Positions 55,755-64,000 of a stretch of DNA of 64,000 bases are shown here, piece after piece. The notes below the pieces were generated by a model. That model made no database searches, had not been told where the DNA came from, and worked only from the letters and a program-made list of their open reading frames with translations. The stretch is from Phaeovulum sp. (lineage in GTDB: Bacteria; Pseudomonadota; Alphaproteobacteria; Rhodobacterales; Rhodobacteraceae): positions 62,001-126,000 of the forward strand of contig NZ_JAUXPI010000003.1 in the NCBI RefSeq assembly GCF_030684035.1, read 5' to 3'. The stretch's first letter is position 1, and the number at the start of each line of letters is the position of its first letter. A program made the position numbers and the translations under genes.

Positions 55755-57328
55755 GCGGCGCGCGCCTGAGGCGGGTGTTCGGCCGCGCCGCGCGGCCCGC
55801 GCCGCGCGTACTTGCCGCTTCGGCTGGCCTGGGGGCGCTGGTCGCTCTGGGGCAAGCGCCGCTCGGCTGGTGGTGGCTGGCGCTGCCCGCCTTTGCCGGG
55901 GTGCTGGCGCTGATCGCGCGGCAGGGCGCTACCGGCAAGGCCGCATGGGCAGGCTGGGCCGCGGGCGCGGGCTTTGGCGCGGCGGCGATGTTCTGGATTG
56001 TCGAGCCGTTCCTTGTCGATGCCGCGCGGCACGGCTGGATGGCGCCTTTCGCGCTACTGTTGCTGGCGGCGGGGATGGGGCTGTTCTGGGCATTCGCGGC
56101 GGCGCTCGGGCTGCAAGCCGCCGGGCAGCGGCGCGGACTGCGCCTGTTGGCACTGGCGTTCGGCTTTGCCGCCTCGGACCTTTTGCGCGGCTATATCTTC
56201 ACCGGGCTGCCCTGGGCGCTTTTGGGCCATGCTTTCATCGGCACCCCGCTGATGCAGCTTGCGGCACTCGCCGGGCCGGTGGGCCTGAGCCTTGCCTTCA
56301 CCCTGCCCGCCGCCGCCTTGGCCGGGGTGTTTGCGCCTGCGGCGGGCGGTCAAAACCGCCTCATGCGCGCGGTGCCGGTTGTGGTCATGGCGGCTGCGCT
56401 GGTGGGCGGCTGGGGCTGGGGCACGGCGCGGCGCGATGCGCCCGCGCCGGTGCCCGCGCGCGATGTTGTCTTGCGACTGGTGCAGCCCAATGCCACCCAG
56501 GCGCTGAAGTGGCAGCGCGACTACGCCTTGGCGTTTTTCTATCGCCAGCTGGATCTGACCGCCGCACCCGCCGCGCGCCGCCCGGATCTGATCATCTGGC
56601 CCGAAACTTCGGTGCCCTTCCTGCTCGATGCGCCGGGCGCGGGGCTCGAAATGATCGTGGAAGCTGCGGCGGGGGTGCCGGTGGCGCTTGGTATCCAGCG
56701 CAGCGAGGGCGCGCGCTATTTCAACTCGCTGGTGGTGTTGGGGCCGAAGGGCGAGGTGTCGGCGCTTTATGACAAGTTTCATCTCACGCCCTTCGGCGAA
56801 TACATCCCCTATGGCGATGCATTCGCGCGGCTCGGGATCACGGCATTTGCGGCACGGCTTGGCAACGGCTTCACGGCGGGGCCTGGGGCGGCGGTGCTCG
56901 ATCTTGGCGGCCTCGGGCGGGTGCAACCGCTGATCTGCTACGAGGCGGTGTTTCCGCAAGATTTGCGCGCGGCACCTGAGCGGCCCGACTGGCTGATGCA
57001 GGTCACCAACGACAGCTGGTTTGGCGCGCTGGCCGGGCCGCAACAGCATCTGGCGCAGGCGCAGTTGCGCGCCGTGGAAACCGGGCTGCCACTGGCGCGG
57101 GCCGCCAACACCGGGGTTTCGGCAATGATCGACGCGCGCGGCAGGGTGCTTGCCACGCTGCCGCTCAACACCGAGGGTTTTCTTGACGTGTCGCTGCCGG
57201 CTGCACAGCCCGCCACACCCTATGCGCGGTTTGGCGACGGCCCGATTTTCGCCTTGATTGTTGCATTGCTGGCGCTCATCGCGGCGCGCGCGCGCTTGCC
57301 CATTGACCGCACTCGCGCCCACGCCTAG
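55751..57328 (+). CDS. lnt: apolipoprotein N-acyltransferase
   Basis: Lnt transfers an acyl chain to the N-terminal cysteine of lipoproteins at the inner membrane. The 525-residue protein has about six N-terminal membrane helices and a C-terminal nitrilase-like domain. The Glu-Lys-Cys triad is visible as E in LIIWPETSVPFLL near 284, K in YDKFHLTPFGEY near 341 and C in PLICYEAVFP near 397, followed by VTNDSWFG near 419. A terminal membrane helix ends it. The start is GTG 55751 overlapping the CBS gene stop. Lipoproteins of this window, such as the WIDP/HW lipoprotein, would be its substrates. Confidence 0.95.
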   Translation: MSGARLRRVFGRAARPAPRVLAASAGLGALVALGQAPLGWWWLALPAFAGVLALIARQGATGKAAWAGWAAGAGFGAAAMFWIVEPFLVDAARHGWMAPFALLLLAAGMGLFWAFAAALGLQAAGQRRGLRLLALAFGFAASDLLRGYIFTGLPWALLGHAFIGTPLMQLAALAGPVGLSLAFTLPAAALAGVFAPAAGGQNRLMRAVPVVVMAAALVGGWGWGTARRDAPAPVPARDVVLRLVQPNATQALKWQRDYALAFFYRQLDLTAAPAARRPDLIIWPETSVPFLLDAPGAGLEMIVEAAAGVPVALGIQRSEGARYFNSLVVLGPKGEVSALYDKFHLTPFGEYIPYGDAFARLGITAFAARLGNGFTAGPGAAVLDLGGLGRVQPLICYEAVFPQDLRAAPERPDWLMQVTNDSWFGALAGPQQHLAQAQLRAVETGLPLARAANTGVSAMIDARGRVLATLPLNTEGFLDVSLPAAQPATPYARFGDGPIFALIVALLALIAARARLPIDRTRAHA

Positions 57329-57342
57329 GTAGCATCATCGAC

Positions 57343-57393
57343 CGTCACAACGGCTTCCTGGCGTGACGGGCTATTTCAATGGAGCACGTCCCC
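57343..57393 (+). promoter_or_regulatory. SAM/SAH riboswitch in front of metK
   Basis: The element has a 6-bp stem CGTCAC (57343-57348)/GTGACG (57363-57368) closing a loop AACGGCTTCCTGGC, then GGGCTATTTCAAT and GGAGCA (57381-57386). The loop UUCC can pair with GGAG to form an H-type pseudoknot, burying the metK ribosome-binding site. Sequence and layout match what I recall of the SAM/SAH riboswitch class found before metK in Rhodobacterales. Ligand binding by SAM or SAH would block translation. Confidence 0.85.
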
Positions 57394-58560
57394 ATGGCAC
57401 GCGAGAACTACGTTTTCACCTCCGAGTCCGTCTCGGAGGGGCACCCCGACAAGTTGTGTGACCGCATTTCCGACGCGGTTCTCGATGCCTTCATCGCCGA
57501 AGAACCCGAGGCCCGGGTGGCCTGCGAAACCTTCGCCACCACCAACCGGGTGATTGTCGGCGGCGAAGTGGGGCTTTCGACCAAGAAGAAGACCCGCGAA
57601 TTCATCGGGCGCGTCGAAGGCATCGTGCGCGATTGCGTGCGCGACATCGGCTACGAACAAGACAAGTTTCACTGGGAAACCCTGCGGGTGCACACCTATT
57701 TGCACAAGCAATCGGCGCATATTGCAAAAGGCGTGGACCGCGACGGCGCGGGCGATCAGGGCATCATGTTCGGCTACGCCACCGACGAGACAGCCGAATT
57801 CATGCCGGCACCGATCCTTTATGCGCACAAGATCCTGAAACGATTGGCAGAGGTGCGCAAATCAGGGGCCGAGCCGACGCTCAGGCCAGACGCGAAATCG
57901 CAGCTTTCGGTGCGCTATGAGGGCGGCAAGCCGGTGGGGGTAGCCTCGATCGTGCTTTCGACACAACACGCATTTGAAAGCCAGACCTCGAGCGATATTC
58001 GTGCCATTGTCGAACCCTACATTCGGGAAGTCTTGCCCCAAGGCTGGATCACCGATGCCACGGACTGGCATGTGAACCCGACCGGCACCTTCGTGATCGG
58101 AGGGCCAGATGGCGACGCCGGGCTGACCGGGCGCAAGATCATTGTGGACACCTATGGCGGTGCCGCCCCGCACGGGGGCGGCGCGTTTTCGGGCAAGGAT
58201 CCGACCAAGGTGGACCGCTCGGCGGCCTATGCGGCGCGCTATCTGGCGAAAAACGTGGTGGCGGCGGGCCTGGCAAAGCGCTGCGCGATACAGGTGAGTT
58301 ATGCGATCGGGGTCGCAAGGCCCTTGTCGGTTTATGTCGATACCTACGGCACCGGATCGGTGCCCGAGGCCGAGATCGAGCGAGTGGTGGCGGTAGTGAT
58401 GGACCTCACGCCGCGCGGCATCCGCGAGCATCTGCGGCTCAACCGTCCGATCTATTCCCGCACCTCTGCCTATGGCCATTTCGGCCGCGCGCCCGAGGCG
58501 GATGGCGGTTTCAGCTGGGAAAAGACCGATCTGGGTGCGGCGCTGCAAAAGGCATTCTGA
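57394..58560 (+). CDS. metK: S-adenosylmethionine synthetase MetK
   Basis: MetK makes S-adenosylmethionine from methionine and ATP. The 388-residue protein starts [21 protein letters not shown] and has the [15 protein letters not shown] block near residue 117-131, VRYEGGKPV near 173, and the phosphate loop [22 protein letters not shown] near 258-279, all conserved in the family. ATG 57394 is chosen because the riboswitch pseudoknot occupies the upstream ATG at 57379, and GGAG lies 9 nt before 57394. Translation is predicted to be shut off when SAM or SAH binds the leader. A hairpin follows the stop. Confidence 0.96.
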   Translation: MARENYVFTSESVSEGHPDKLCDRISDAVLDAFIAEEPEARVACETFATTNRVIVGGEVGLSTKKKTREFIGRVEGIVRDCVRDIGYEQDKFHWETLRVHTYLHKQSAHIAKGVDRDGAGDQGIMFGYATDETAEFMPAPILYAHKILKRLAEVRKSGAEPTLRPDAKSQLSVRYEGGKPVGVASIVLSTQHAFESQTSSDIRAIVEPYIREVLPQGWITDATDWHVNPTGTFVIGGPDGDAGLTGRKIIVDTYGGAAPHGGGAFSGKDPTKVDRSAAYAARYLAKNVVAAGLAKRCAIQVSYAIGVARPLSVYVDTYGTGSVPEAEIERVVAVVMDLTPRGIREHLRLNRPIYSRTSAYGHFGRAPEADGGFSWEKTDLGAALQKAF

Positions 58561-58569
58561 AGCGGCGGC

Positions 58570-58589
58570 GCGGGGTCGTTGGACCCCGC
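58570..58589 (+). terminator. Hairpin after metK
   Basis: GCGGGGTC (58570-58577), loop GTTG and GACCCCGC (58582-58589) form perfect 8-bp arms 10 nt after the metK stop. No T-run follows, so it may terminate weakly or stabilise the message. Confidence 0.55.
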
Positions 58590-58685
58590 CCCTGACACCC
58601 TCGCGCGCGCGGGCCGGATCCTTCGGCACTGCACCTGTTTCGACAAGGCTTGACCTTGCGCAGGCCGGGGCGCTAGAGGCGCGCC

Positions 58686-59408
58686 ATGGATGACCTGCCC
58701 CCGCCCGACAAGAGCCTTGCCGCGCCGCGCCCGGAATGGCGCAATTTCTATGGCCGTCGCTTTGGCCACACGCTGCGTGCCGCGCAAAAGGGGTATCTGT
58801 CGGACGATCTGGGGGCACTTCGACCGGCAGGGATTTCGCAGGCGGAAAACCCGGGCCGGGTGCCGATTGATCCGGCGTCGCTCTTTGGCGATGACCGCCC
58901 GATCTGGCTCGAAATCGGCTTTGGCGGTGGCGAGCACATGGTGGCGATGGCGGCGCGCTACCCGGGCGCGGGGTTTATTGGCTGCGAGCCTTACATCAAC
59001 GGCGTGGCGATGCTTTTGGGCAAGATCCGCGCGGCGGGGGTGGGCAATCTTTCGGTCTATCCCGGCGATGCGCGCGATTTGCTGGATGTGCTGCCCGCAG
59101 GGGCGCTGCAAAAGGCGTTTCTGAATTACCCTGACCCCTGGCCAAAACGGCGCCATCACCGGCGGCGGTTCGTGACGGCCGACCATCTCGGGCCGCTGGC
59201 GCGGGCGATGGCACCGGGGGCGGAGTTTCGGGTGGCCACCGACATTGCCGATTACATGCGGCAAGCGCTGGGCGAGGTGCCGCAAGCAGGATTCGCGCTG
59301 GAGGCCGCAGGGGCAGAGCCGTGGCACGACTGGGTTTCGACGCGCTACGAACAAAAGGCGCTGCGCGAAGGCCGGGTGCCACAGTATGCGACCTTCCGAC
59401 GGCTCTGA
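58686..59408 (+). CDS. trmB: tRNA (guanine-N7-)-methyltransferase TrmB
   Basis: TrmB methylates G46 in the tRNA variable loop, using the SAM made by the upstream metK product. The 240-residue protein has the SAM-binding WLEIGFGGGEHM near residues 74-85, IGCEPYINGV near 98-107 and the substrate-binding FLNYPDPWPKRRHHRRR near 146-162, which is diagnostic for TrmB, plus a C-terminal TRYEQKALREGR. The start is ATG 58686 with GAGG 6 nt upstream. The gene lies 125 nt after metK behind a hairpin, so it may have its own promoter. Confidence 0.94.
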   Translation: MDDLPPPDKSLAAPRPEWRNFYGRRFGHTLRAAQKGYLSDDLGALRPAGISQAENPGRVPIDPASLFGDDRPIWLEIGFGGGEHMVAMAARYPGAGFIGCEPYINGVAMLLGKIRAAGVGNLSVYPGDARDLLDVLPAGALQKAFLNYPDPWPKRRHHRRRFVTADHLGPLARAMAPGAEFRVATDIADYMRQALGEVPQAGFALEAAGAEPWHDWVSTRYEQKALREGRVPQYATFRRL

Positions 59409-59418
59409 GCCTGCCTGC

Positions 59419-59451
59419 CTTCGGCGAAGATATTTTGCCTGAAGCAGAATG
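59419..59451. repeat. Intergenic repeat copy E
   Basis: TTCGGCGAAGATATTTTGCC and TGAAGCAGAATGC lie between trmB and aroA. The core GATATTTTGCCTGAAGCA matches the right-hand arm of the inverted repeat at 18674-18730 in reverse complement, and more loosely the GGTATTTGG elements at 10568 and 41500. Confidence 0.5.
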
Positions 59452-59515
59452 CAGCGGGTGATTTACCACCTGCGGCCGATGCGGTATCAGGCGCGGACGA
59501 GCGGGGGAGATGCGC

Positions 59516-60865
59516 ATGTCTGGCCATGGTGAGGCGATTGCGATGGTGGCGCGCAGCGGCGCTGCCTTGCGCGGAGTGGCCGAGGTGCCGGGCGACAAGT
59601 CGATTTCGCATCGGGCGCTGATTCTCGGCGCGCTGTCGGTCGGCGAGACCCGGGTGAGCGGGCTGCTGGAAGGGCAGGACGTGCTTGATACCGCCCGCGC
59701 GATGCGGGCCTTTGGTGCCGAGGTGGTGCGGCAGGGGCCGGGCACCTGGTCGGTGCGGGGCGTCGGCGTGGGCGGCTTTGCCGAACCCGCCGATGTGATC
59801 GATTGCGGCAATTCGGGCACCGGGGTGCGGCTGATCATGGGCTGCATGGCGACCTCGCCGATCACCGCGACCTTCACCGGGGACGCGAGCCTGCGCAAGC
59901 GGCCGATGGGCCGGGTGACCGTGCCGCTGGCGCTGTTCGGGGCCGAGGCCCATGGGCGCCGCGGCGGGCGGTTGCCGATGACCTTGGTGGGCGCGGCGGA
60001 CCCGGTGCCGGTGCGCTACACCACACCCGTGCCTTCGGCGCAGGTGAAATCGGCGGTGCTGCTTGCCGGTCTCAATGCGCCGGGCGAAACGGTGGTGATC
60101 GAGCGCGAGCCGACGCGCGACCATACCGAGCGGATGCTGCGGGGGTTCGGGGCGCAGCTGGAGATCGAGGATCTGCCTGAGGGGCGGTTGATCCGGTTGC
60201 GAGGGCAGCCCGAGTTGCGGGCCCAATCCGTCGCCGTGCCGCGTGATCCCTCAAGCGCGGCCTTCCCCGTATGCGCAGCGCTCATCGTGCCGAAATCCGA
60301 CATTCTTGTGCCCGGCGTCAGCCAGAACCCAACCCGGAATGGCCTTTTCACAACCTTGGTGGAAATGGGTGCCGACATTTCCTTCGAGACCCCGCGCGAG
60401 GAGGGCGGCGAGCCGGTGGCCGATCTCAGGGTGAGGTTCTCGAACCTTAGGGGTATCGAGGTGCCGCCCAGACGCGCCGCGAGCATGATTGACGAATACC
60501 CGGTGCTGGCGGTTGTCGCTGCCTGTGCCGAGGGCCGCACGGTTATGCGGGGCGTGCGTGAGTTGCGGGTGAAGGAAAGCGACCGGATCGACGCCATGGC
60601 GCGCGGGCTGGAGGCTTGCGGGGTTCGGGTCGAGGAGGACGAAGACACGCTGATCGTTCACGGGCTTGGGGCGGGTGGCGTGCCGGGCGGGGCAACCTGT
60701 GCAACCCATATCGACCACCGCATTGCGATGTCGTTCCTTGTGCTTGGGCTGGCGAGCAAGCTGCCGATCAGGGTTGATGACGGCTCGCCCATTGCAACCT
60801 CGTTTCCGGCATTCGAAGCGCTGATGGCGGGGCTTGGGGCGGATATTGCGCGGGTGCAGCCATGA
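59516..60865 (+). CDS. aroA: 5-enolpyruvylshikimate-3-phosphate synthase, class II
   Basis: AroA joins shikimate-3-phosphate and phosphoenolpyruvate in the shikimate pathway. The 449-residue sequence follows the class II (CP4-like) form: [20 protein letters not shown] near 25, [14 protein letters not shown] near 121, [14 protein letters not shown] near 171, [10 protein letters not shown] near 325, RVKESDRID near 355 and [12 protein letters not shown] near 399. At the residue matching CP4 Ala100, in GNSGTGVR near 101-108, a glycine is present. The start is ATG 59516, 6 nt after GGGGAG; ATG 59510 abuts that site. The stop overlaps the next gene by 4 nt. Confidence 0.95.
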   Translation: MSGHGEAIAMVARSGAALRGVAEVPGDKSISHRALILGALSVGETRVSGLLEGQDVLDTARAMRAFGAEVVRQGPGTWSVRGVGVGGFAEPADVIDCGNSGTGVRLIMGCMATSPITATFTGDASLRKRPMGRVTVPLALFGAEAHGRRGGRLPMTLVGAADPVPVRYTTPVPSAQVKSAVLLAGLNAPGETVVIEREPTRDHTERMLRGFGAQLEIEDLPEGRLIRLRGQPELRAQSVAVPRDPSSAAFPVCAALIVPKSDILVPGVSQNPTRNGLFTTLVEMGADISFETPREEGGEPVADLRVRFSNLRGIEVPPRRAASMIDEYPVLAVVAACAEGRTVMRGVRELRVKESDRIDAMARGLEACGVRVEEDEDTLIVHGLGAGGVPGGATCATHIDHRIAMSFLVLGLASKLPIRVDDGSPIATSFPAFEALMAGLGADIARVQP

Positions 60866-61374
60866 AACGGGGCCTGTTCTGGCTCATGTTTGCGCTGATG
60901 GCCGGGGTTTATGGGGCGATGCTGATCTGGACCCTGCCGCAGCTCAAGCTGCTTTCCGGCGGGCTGCTGCCCTTCGATTTGCGCCCCGGCGGCTATGACC
61001 TTGCCGAGGCGCAGGCACTACTGGCAGCGTTGGGCGCTGACGGGCGGGCCTATTACCTTGGCGTGCAGCAATCGCTCGATTCGGCCTATCCGGCGCTTTA
61101 CGCGGTGGTGATGGTGCTGGCGTTTCGCGCGCTGGTGCCCGGCTGGTGGGGGCGGGTGTTGGGAGTGCTTGTGGCGGCGGGGGCGGGCTTTGACTATCTT
61201 GAAAATGCCCGCGTGGCGGTCATGCTTCGGGCCGAACCGCAGGCAGTGACCGAGGCGATGGTGGCCGCGGCAAGCCAGGCGACCGTCATCAAGAGCGTTG
61301 CGGTCGCGGTGGCGCTGGTGGTGCTGAGCGTGCTTCTGGCGCGGGCTGGGGGGCGGCGCTGGTGGCGGGTCTGA
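60862..61374 (+). CDS. integral membrane protein of unknown function
   Basis: The 170-residue product begins [20 protein letters not shown] and has four hydrophobic segments (about residues 5-25, 74-92, 96-112 and 142-162). A DYLENARV motif near residues 110-117, seen in scattered small membrane proteins, lies at the start of the loop before the last helix. No function is recognised. It starts within the aroA stop (ATGA) and its end overlaps cmk by 13 nt, so it is expressed as part of an aroA-cmk-rpsA unit. Confidence 0.75.
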   Translation: MKRGLFWLMFALMAGVYGAMLIWTLPQLKLLSGGLLPFDLRPGGYDLAEAQALLAALGADGRAYYLGVQQSLDSAYPALYAVVMVLAFRALVPGWWGRVLGVLVAAGAGFDYLENARVAVMLRAEPQAVTEAMVAAASQATVIKSVAVAVALVVLSVLLARAGGRRWWRV

Positions 61375-61973
61375 GTTTTACCGTGGCGATCGATGGCCCG
61401 GCGGCGGCGGGCAAGGGCACGATAGCGCGCGCGGTGGCGGCTGAATTCGGCCTTGCACATCTCGACACCGGGCTTCTCTATCGCGCTGTCGGGGCCAAGG
61501 GGGGCGATCCGGTGCAGGCGGCAAAGGGGTTGACCGCCGCTGATCTGGAACGGCCCGGCCTGCGCTCGCTCGAAGCCGGGCAGGCGGCATCGAAAGTGGC
61601 GGTCATTCCCGAGGTGCGCGCCGCGCTGGCCGTATTTCAGCGCCGCTTTGCGCGCCAGCCGGGCGGCGCGGTGCTTGACGGGCGCGACATCGGCACGGTT
61701 ATTTGCCCCGAGGCAGAGGTGAAGCTTTATGTCACCGCCTCGCCCGAAATGCGCGCCCACCGGCGCTGGCTGGAGCTTGGCGGCGACAAGGCGCGCGTGC
61801 TGGCGGAGGTGCGCGAACGCGATGCGCGCGACTCCGGGCGCGCGGATTCGCCGCTGAAAGCTGCCACCGATGCCTTGGTGCTTGATACCAGCGAGATGAG
61901 CATCGCCGATGCGGTCGCCGCCGCGATTGCCGCGGTGCGGGCGCGGCGACAGGGCCTAACGACGCTTGCCTGA
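61362..61973 (+). CDS. cmk: cytidylate kinase (CMP/dCMP kinase)
   Basis: Cmk phosphorylates CMP and dCMP. The 203-residue protein has the P-loop [15 protein letters not shown] near residues 9-23, the [10 protein letters not shown] block near 35-44, the [21 protein letters not shown] block near 107-127, and [16 protein letters not shown] near 153-168. It is slightly shorter than E. coli Cmk (about 225). The start is GTG 61362, inside the preceding gene. Like many alphaproteobacteria, cmk is directly upstream of rpsA. Confidence 0.92.
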   Translation: MAGLSFTVAIDGPAAAGKGTIARAVAAEFGLAHLDTGLLYRAVGAKGGDPVQAAKGLTAADLERPGLRSLEAGQAASKVAVIPEVRAALAVFQRRFARQPGGAVLDGRDIGTVICPEAEVKLYVTASPEMRAHRRWLELGGDKARVLAEVRERDARDSGRADSPLKAATDALVLDTSEMSIADAVAAAIAAVRARRQGLTTLA

Positions 61974-61994
61974 AGCGCCAAAGCCCCCTATAGG
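61966..61994 (+). promoter_or_regulatory. Candidate sigma-70-type promoter for rpsA
   Basis: TTGCCT (61966-61971), a 17-nt spacer and TATAGG (61989-61994) give an acceptable -35/-10 pair at the end of cmk. This would start rpsA mRNA near 62001, leaving a leader of about 110 nt that contains CCCAAG/CTTGGG arms at 62007-62012 and 62034-62039. The match is moderate. Confidence 0.4.
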
Positions 61995-62112
61995 AACGCC
62001 AGTCTTCCCAAGGCCCGGCACCGCCGCGGCCCACTTGGGGGATTTGTCGAAGATAGACCGGCGGAGCCAACCGCAAGGCCAGTGAAAACACGAGAAAAGG
62101 AAACTGAACCGC

Positions 62113-63798
62113 ATGTCTGCTAAAGCTACCATGGAAGACTTTGAAGCGCTTCTGAACGAAAGCTTCGAAATTGACACGCCCGCCGAGGGCTCGGTTGTCA
62201 AAGGCAAGGTCATCGCCATCGAGGCGGGGCAAGCCATCATCGACGTCGGCTACAAGATGGAAGGCCGCATCGATCTGAAAGAATTCGCCAACCCGGGCGA
62301 AACCCCTTCGATTAAAGTGGGCGATACCGTCGAGGTGTTCCTTGAGCGCGTCGAGAACGCGCGCGGCGAAGCCTCGATCAGCCGCGAGAAAGCCCGCCGC
62401 GAAGAGGCCTGGGACCGTCTGGAAAAAGCCTACGAAAAAGAAGAGCGTGTCGATGGTGCCATCTTTGGCCGGGTCAAGGGTGGCTTCACGGTCGATCTGG
62501 GCGGCGCGGTTGCGTTCCTTCCCGGCAGCCAGGTCGATGTGCGCCCGGTGCGCGACGCCGGGCCGCTGATGGGCCTCAAGCAGCCGTTCCAGATTCTGAA
62601 AATGGACCGCCGCCGTGGCAACATCGTTGTCTCGCGCCGTGCGATTCTGGAAGAAAGCCGCGCCGAACAGCGCGCCGAAGTGATCGGCAACCTTACCGAA
62701 GGCCAGGTGGTCGACGGCGTGGTGAAAAACATCACCGAATACGGGGCGTTTGTTGACCTTGGCGGCGTCGATGGCCTGCTGCATGTCACCGACATGGCAT
62801 GGCGCCGGGTCAACCACCCCTCCGAGATCCTCGCAATCGGCGAAACCGTCAAGGTTCAGGTGGTCAAGATCAACAAGGAAACCCACCGTATCAGCCTTGG
62901 CATGAAGCAACTGCTGTCGGATCCGTGGGATTCGGTGGAAGAGAAGTTCCCGCTGCAATCGGTGCACAAGGGCCGCGTGACCAACATCACCGATTACGGT
63001 GCCTTCGTTGAACTGGAAGCGGGCGTTGAAGGCCTTGTCCACGTTTCCGAGATGAGCTGGACCAAGAAGAACGTCCACCCCGGCAAGATCGTTTCGACCA
63101 GCCAAGAAGTTGACGTGATGGTGCTGGAAATCGACACTGCCAAGCGTCGCGTTTCGCTCGGCCTCAAGCAGACCCAGCGCAACCCGTGGGAAGTGTTTGC
63201 CGAATCCCATCCGGTCGGCAGCATGATCGAGGGCGAGGTGAAGAACATCACCGAGTTCGGCCTGTTCATCGGCCTCGACAACGACATCGACGGCATGGTG
63301 CATCTGAGCGATCTCAGCTGGGATCAGCGCGGCGAAGACGCGATTGCCAACTTCCGCAAGGGCGACGTGGTGAAAGCCGCCGTCACCGAAGTGGATGTCG
63401 AGAAAGAGCGTATCTCGCTGTCGGTCAAGGCGCTTGACGCGGATACCTTCTCGGACGCGGTCGATGGCGTCAAGCGTGGCTCGGTGATCACCGTCACTGT
63501 CACCGCGATCGAAGAAGGCGGGATCGAGTGCGACTACAACGGAATGAAATCGTTCATCCGCCGCTCGGACCTTTCGCGCGAACGCGGCGAGCAGCGCCCC
63601 GAGCGGTTCCAGGTGGGCGATCATGTCGATGTCCGCGTGACCAACGTCGATGCCAAGACCCGCCGCCTCGGCCTGTCGATCAAGGCGCGCGAAATCGCTG
63701 AAGAGAAAGAAGCCGTGGAGCAATATGGCTCGTCGGATTCGGGTGCTTCGCTGGGCGATATTCTTGGTGCCGCGCTCAAGGGTACCAGCGGCCGCTGA
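62113..63798 (+). CDS. rpsA: 30S ribosomal protein S1
   Basis: S1 binds mRNA and helps start translation on the 30S subunit. The 561-residue protein starts MSAKATMEDFEALLNESF and contains six S1 (OB-fold) repeats. They are recognisable by repeating strands such as GRIDLKEFA, FTVDLGGAVAFLPGSQV, YGAFVDLGGVDGLLHVTDMAWRR, YGAFVELEAGVEGLVHVSEMSW and FGLFIGLDNDIDGMVHLSDLSW, with a final IECDYNGMKSFIRRSDLS repeat. An AAGGA site lies about 10 nt before ATG 62113. It is followed by a strong terminator. Confidence 0.97.
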   Translation: MSAKATMEDFEALLNESFEIDTPAEGSVVKGKVIAIEAGQAIIDVGYKMEGRIDLKEFANPGETPSIKVGDTVEVFLERVENARGEASISREKARREEAWDRLEKAYEKEERVDGAIFGRVKGGFTVDLGGAVAFLPGSQVDVRPVRDAGPLMGLKQPFQILKMDRRRGNIVVSRRAILEESRAEQRAEVIGNLTEGQVVDGVVKNITEYGAFVDLGGVDGLLHVTDMAWRRVNHPSEILAIGETVKVQVVKINKETHRISLGMKQLLSDPWDSVEEKFPLQSVHKGRVTNITDYGAFVELEAGVEGLVHVSEMSWTKKNVHPGKIVSTSQEVDVMVLEIDTAKRRVSLGLKQTQRNPWEVFAESHPVGSMIEGEVKNITEFGLFIGLDNDIDGMVHLSDLSWDQRGEDAIANFRKGDVVKAAVTEVDVEKERISLSVKALDADTFSDAVDGVKRGSVITVTVTAIEEGGIECDYNGMKSFIRRSDLSRERGEQRPERFQVGDHVDVRVTNVDAKTRRLGLSIKAREIAEEKEAVEQYGSSDSGASLGDILGAALKGTSGR

Positions 63799-63821
63799 GG
63801 CGCTTTGGCGATGAAATGACC

Positions 63822-63852
63822 AAGGCCCCGCCCGAAACGGCGGGGCCTTTTT
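63822..63852 (+). terminator. Rho-independent terminator after rpsA
   Basis: AAGGCCCCGCC (63822-63832), loop CGAAAC and GGCGGGGCCTT (63839-63849) form perfect 11-bp arms followed by TTT. This is a canonical intrinsic terminator 24 nt after the stop codon. Confidence 0.93.
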
Positions 63853-64000
63853 CATGCTGCGGGCGATTCGTGGCGGTGTGCGAATGCGGCTCTGCCCCCG
63901 CATGCTGCACCGCCGCAACCGGCAGAAGCGCGCTCATTGCGGTGTTGACGCAGAAAAATGCGCCATTCCAAGGACTTTGCCATTTGTGCCGCAGAAAATT
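63853..64000. other. End of window, no gene recognised
   Basis: I see no coding start or RNA gene in the last 148 nt. TTGACG near 63944 could be a -35 element, but no -10 box is found at the right distance before the window ends. In related genomes ihfB often follows rpsA, so the next gene may begin just outside. Confidence 0.4.

Noticed and set aside
63940-64000. Possible promoter for a gene beyond the window
   Set aside because: TTGACG is visible but there is no -10 box at a suitable distance before the sequence ends.

Overview
This is a GC-rich chromosomal window with dense, mostly short-spaced genes. It most likely comes from a Rhodobacteraceae-type alphaproteobacterium; the genus cannot be fixed from the sequence alone. 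Supporting signs are a complete ccoGHIS (fixGHIS) set, hemC divergent from hemE, an aerobic hemF, an archaeal-type class I lysyl-tRNA synthetase, a class II (CP4-like) aroA, and a SAM/SAH-type riboswitch before metK, a class known mainly from Rhodobacterales. I see no insertion sequence, integrase, CRISPR array or rRNA. One tRNA-Gly is present.

Layout. 0-4.5 kb: cbb3 oxidase maturation operon ccoG-ccoH-ccoI-ccoS. 4.5-11.7 kb: SPOR-domain penicillin-binding peptidase, clpS, an RsmC-like methyltransferase, a degenerate SDR, a small lipoprotein, hemF, and a divergent Lrp regulator/LysE exporter pair. 11.8-16 kb: DEAD-box helicase, hemE and hemC. 16-25.3 kb: sugar-efflux-type MFS plus FAD oxidase, an FMN/Fe-S/FAD oxidoreductase, and a GDSL esterase divergent from an ABC ATPase-permease pair (the tesA/ybbA-ybbP arrangement). 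25.3-31.3 kb: TerB-like protein, lysS, CHAD protein, a large signal-less beta-helix protein and an FMN-split-barrel protein.

31.3-41.5 kb is the most distinctive part: acs and adk, then a DUF4212/sodium-solute symporter pair, a cNMP/CBS/DUF294 nucleotidyltransferase, a membrane protein, a lone receiver domain, and a fusion of a histidine-kinase-like sensor (phospho-acceptor His replaced) to a DEDDh 3'-5' exonuclease. The order suggests acetate or short-chain-acid uptake and activation with its own signalling unit.

41.5-50.6 kb: pyrD with a DUF952 gene, an exported 5'-nucleotidase-like phosphoesterase with altered metal ligands, an SRAP (YedK/HMCES) protein, tRNA-Gly, a 44-residue lysine-rich protein, a fused HyuA/HyuB oxoprolinase and an unrecognised protein. 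50.7-57.3 kb: miaB, two neighbouring exported proteins sharing a small domain, and the classic phoH-ybeY-corC-lnt run. 57.3-64 kb: riboswitch-metK, trmB, aroA, a membrane protein, cmk and rpsA.

Non-coding structure recurs. Several convergent gene pairs end in one palindrome whose arms carry both stop codons. A GATATTT/GGTATTT-centred intergenic repeat occurs about six times. An 11-bp-arm palindrome covers the hemC start codon. Gene starts were chosen by ribosome-binding sites, signal peptides or family N-termini, so many differ from the longest possible reading frame.
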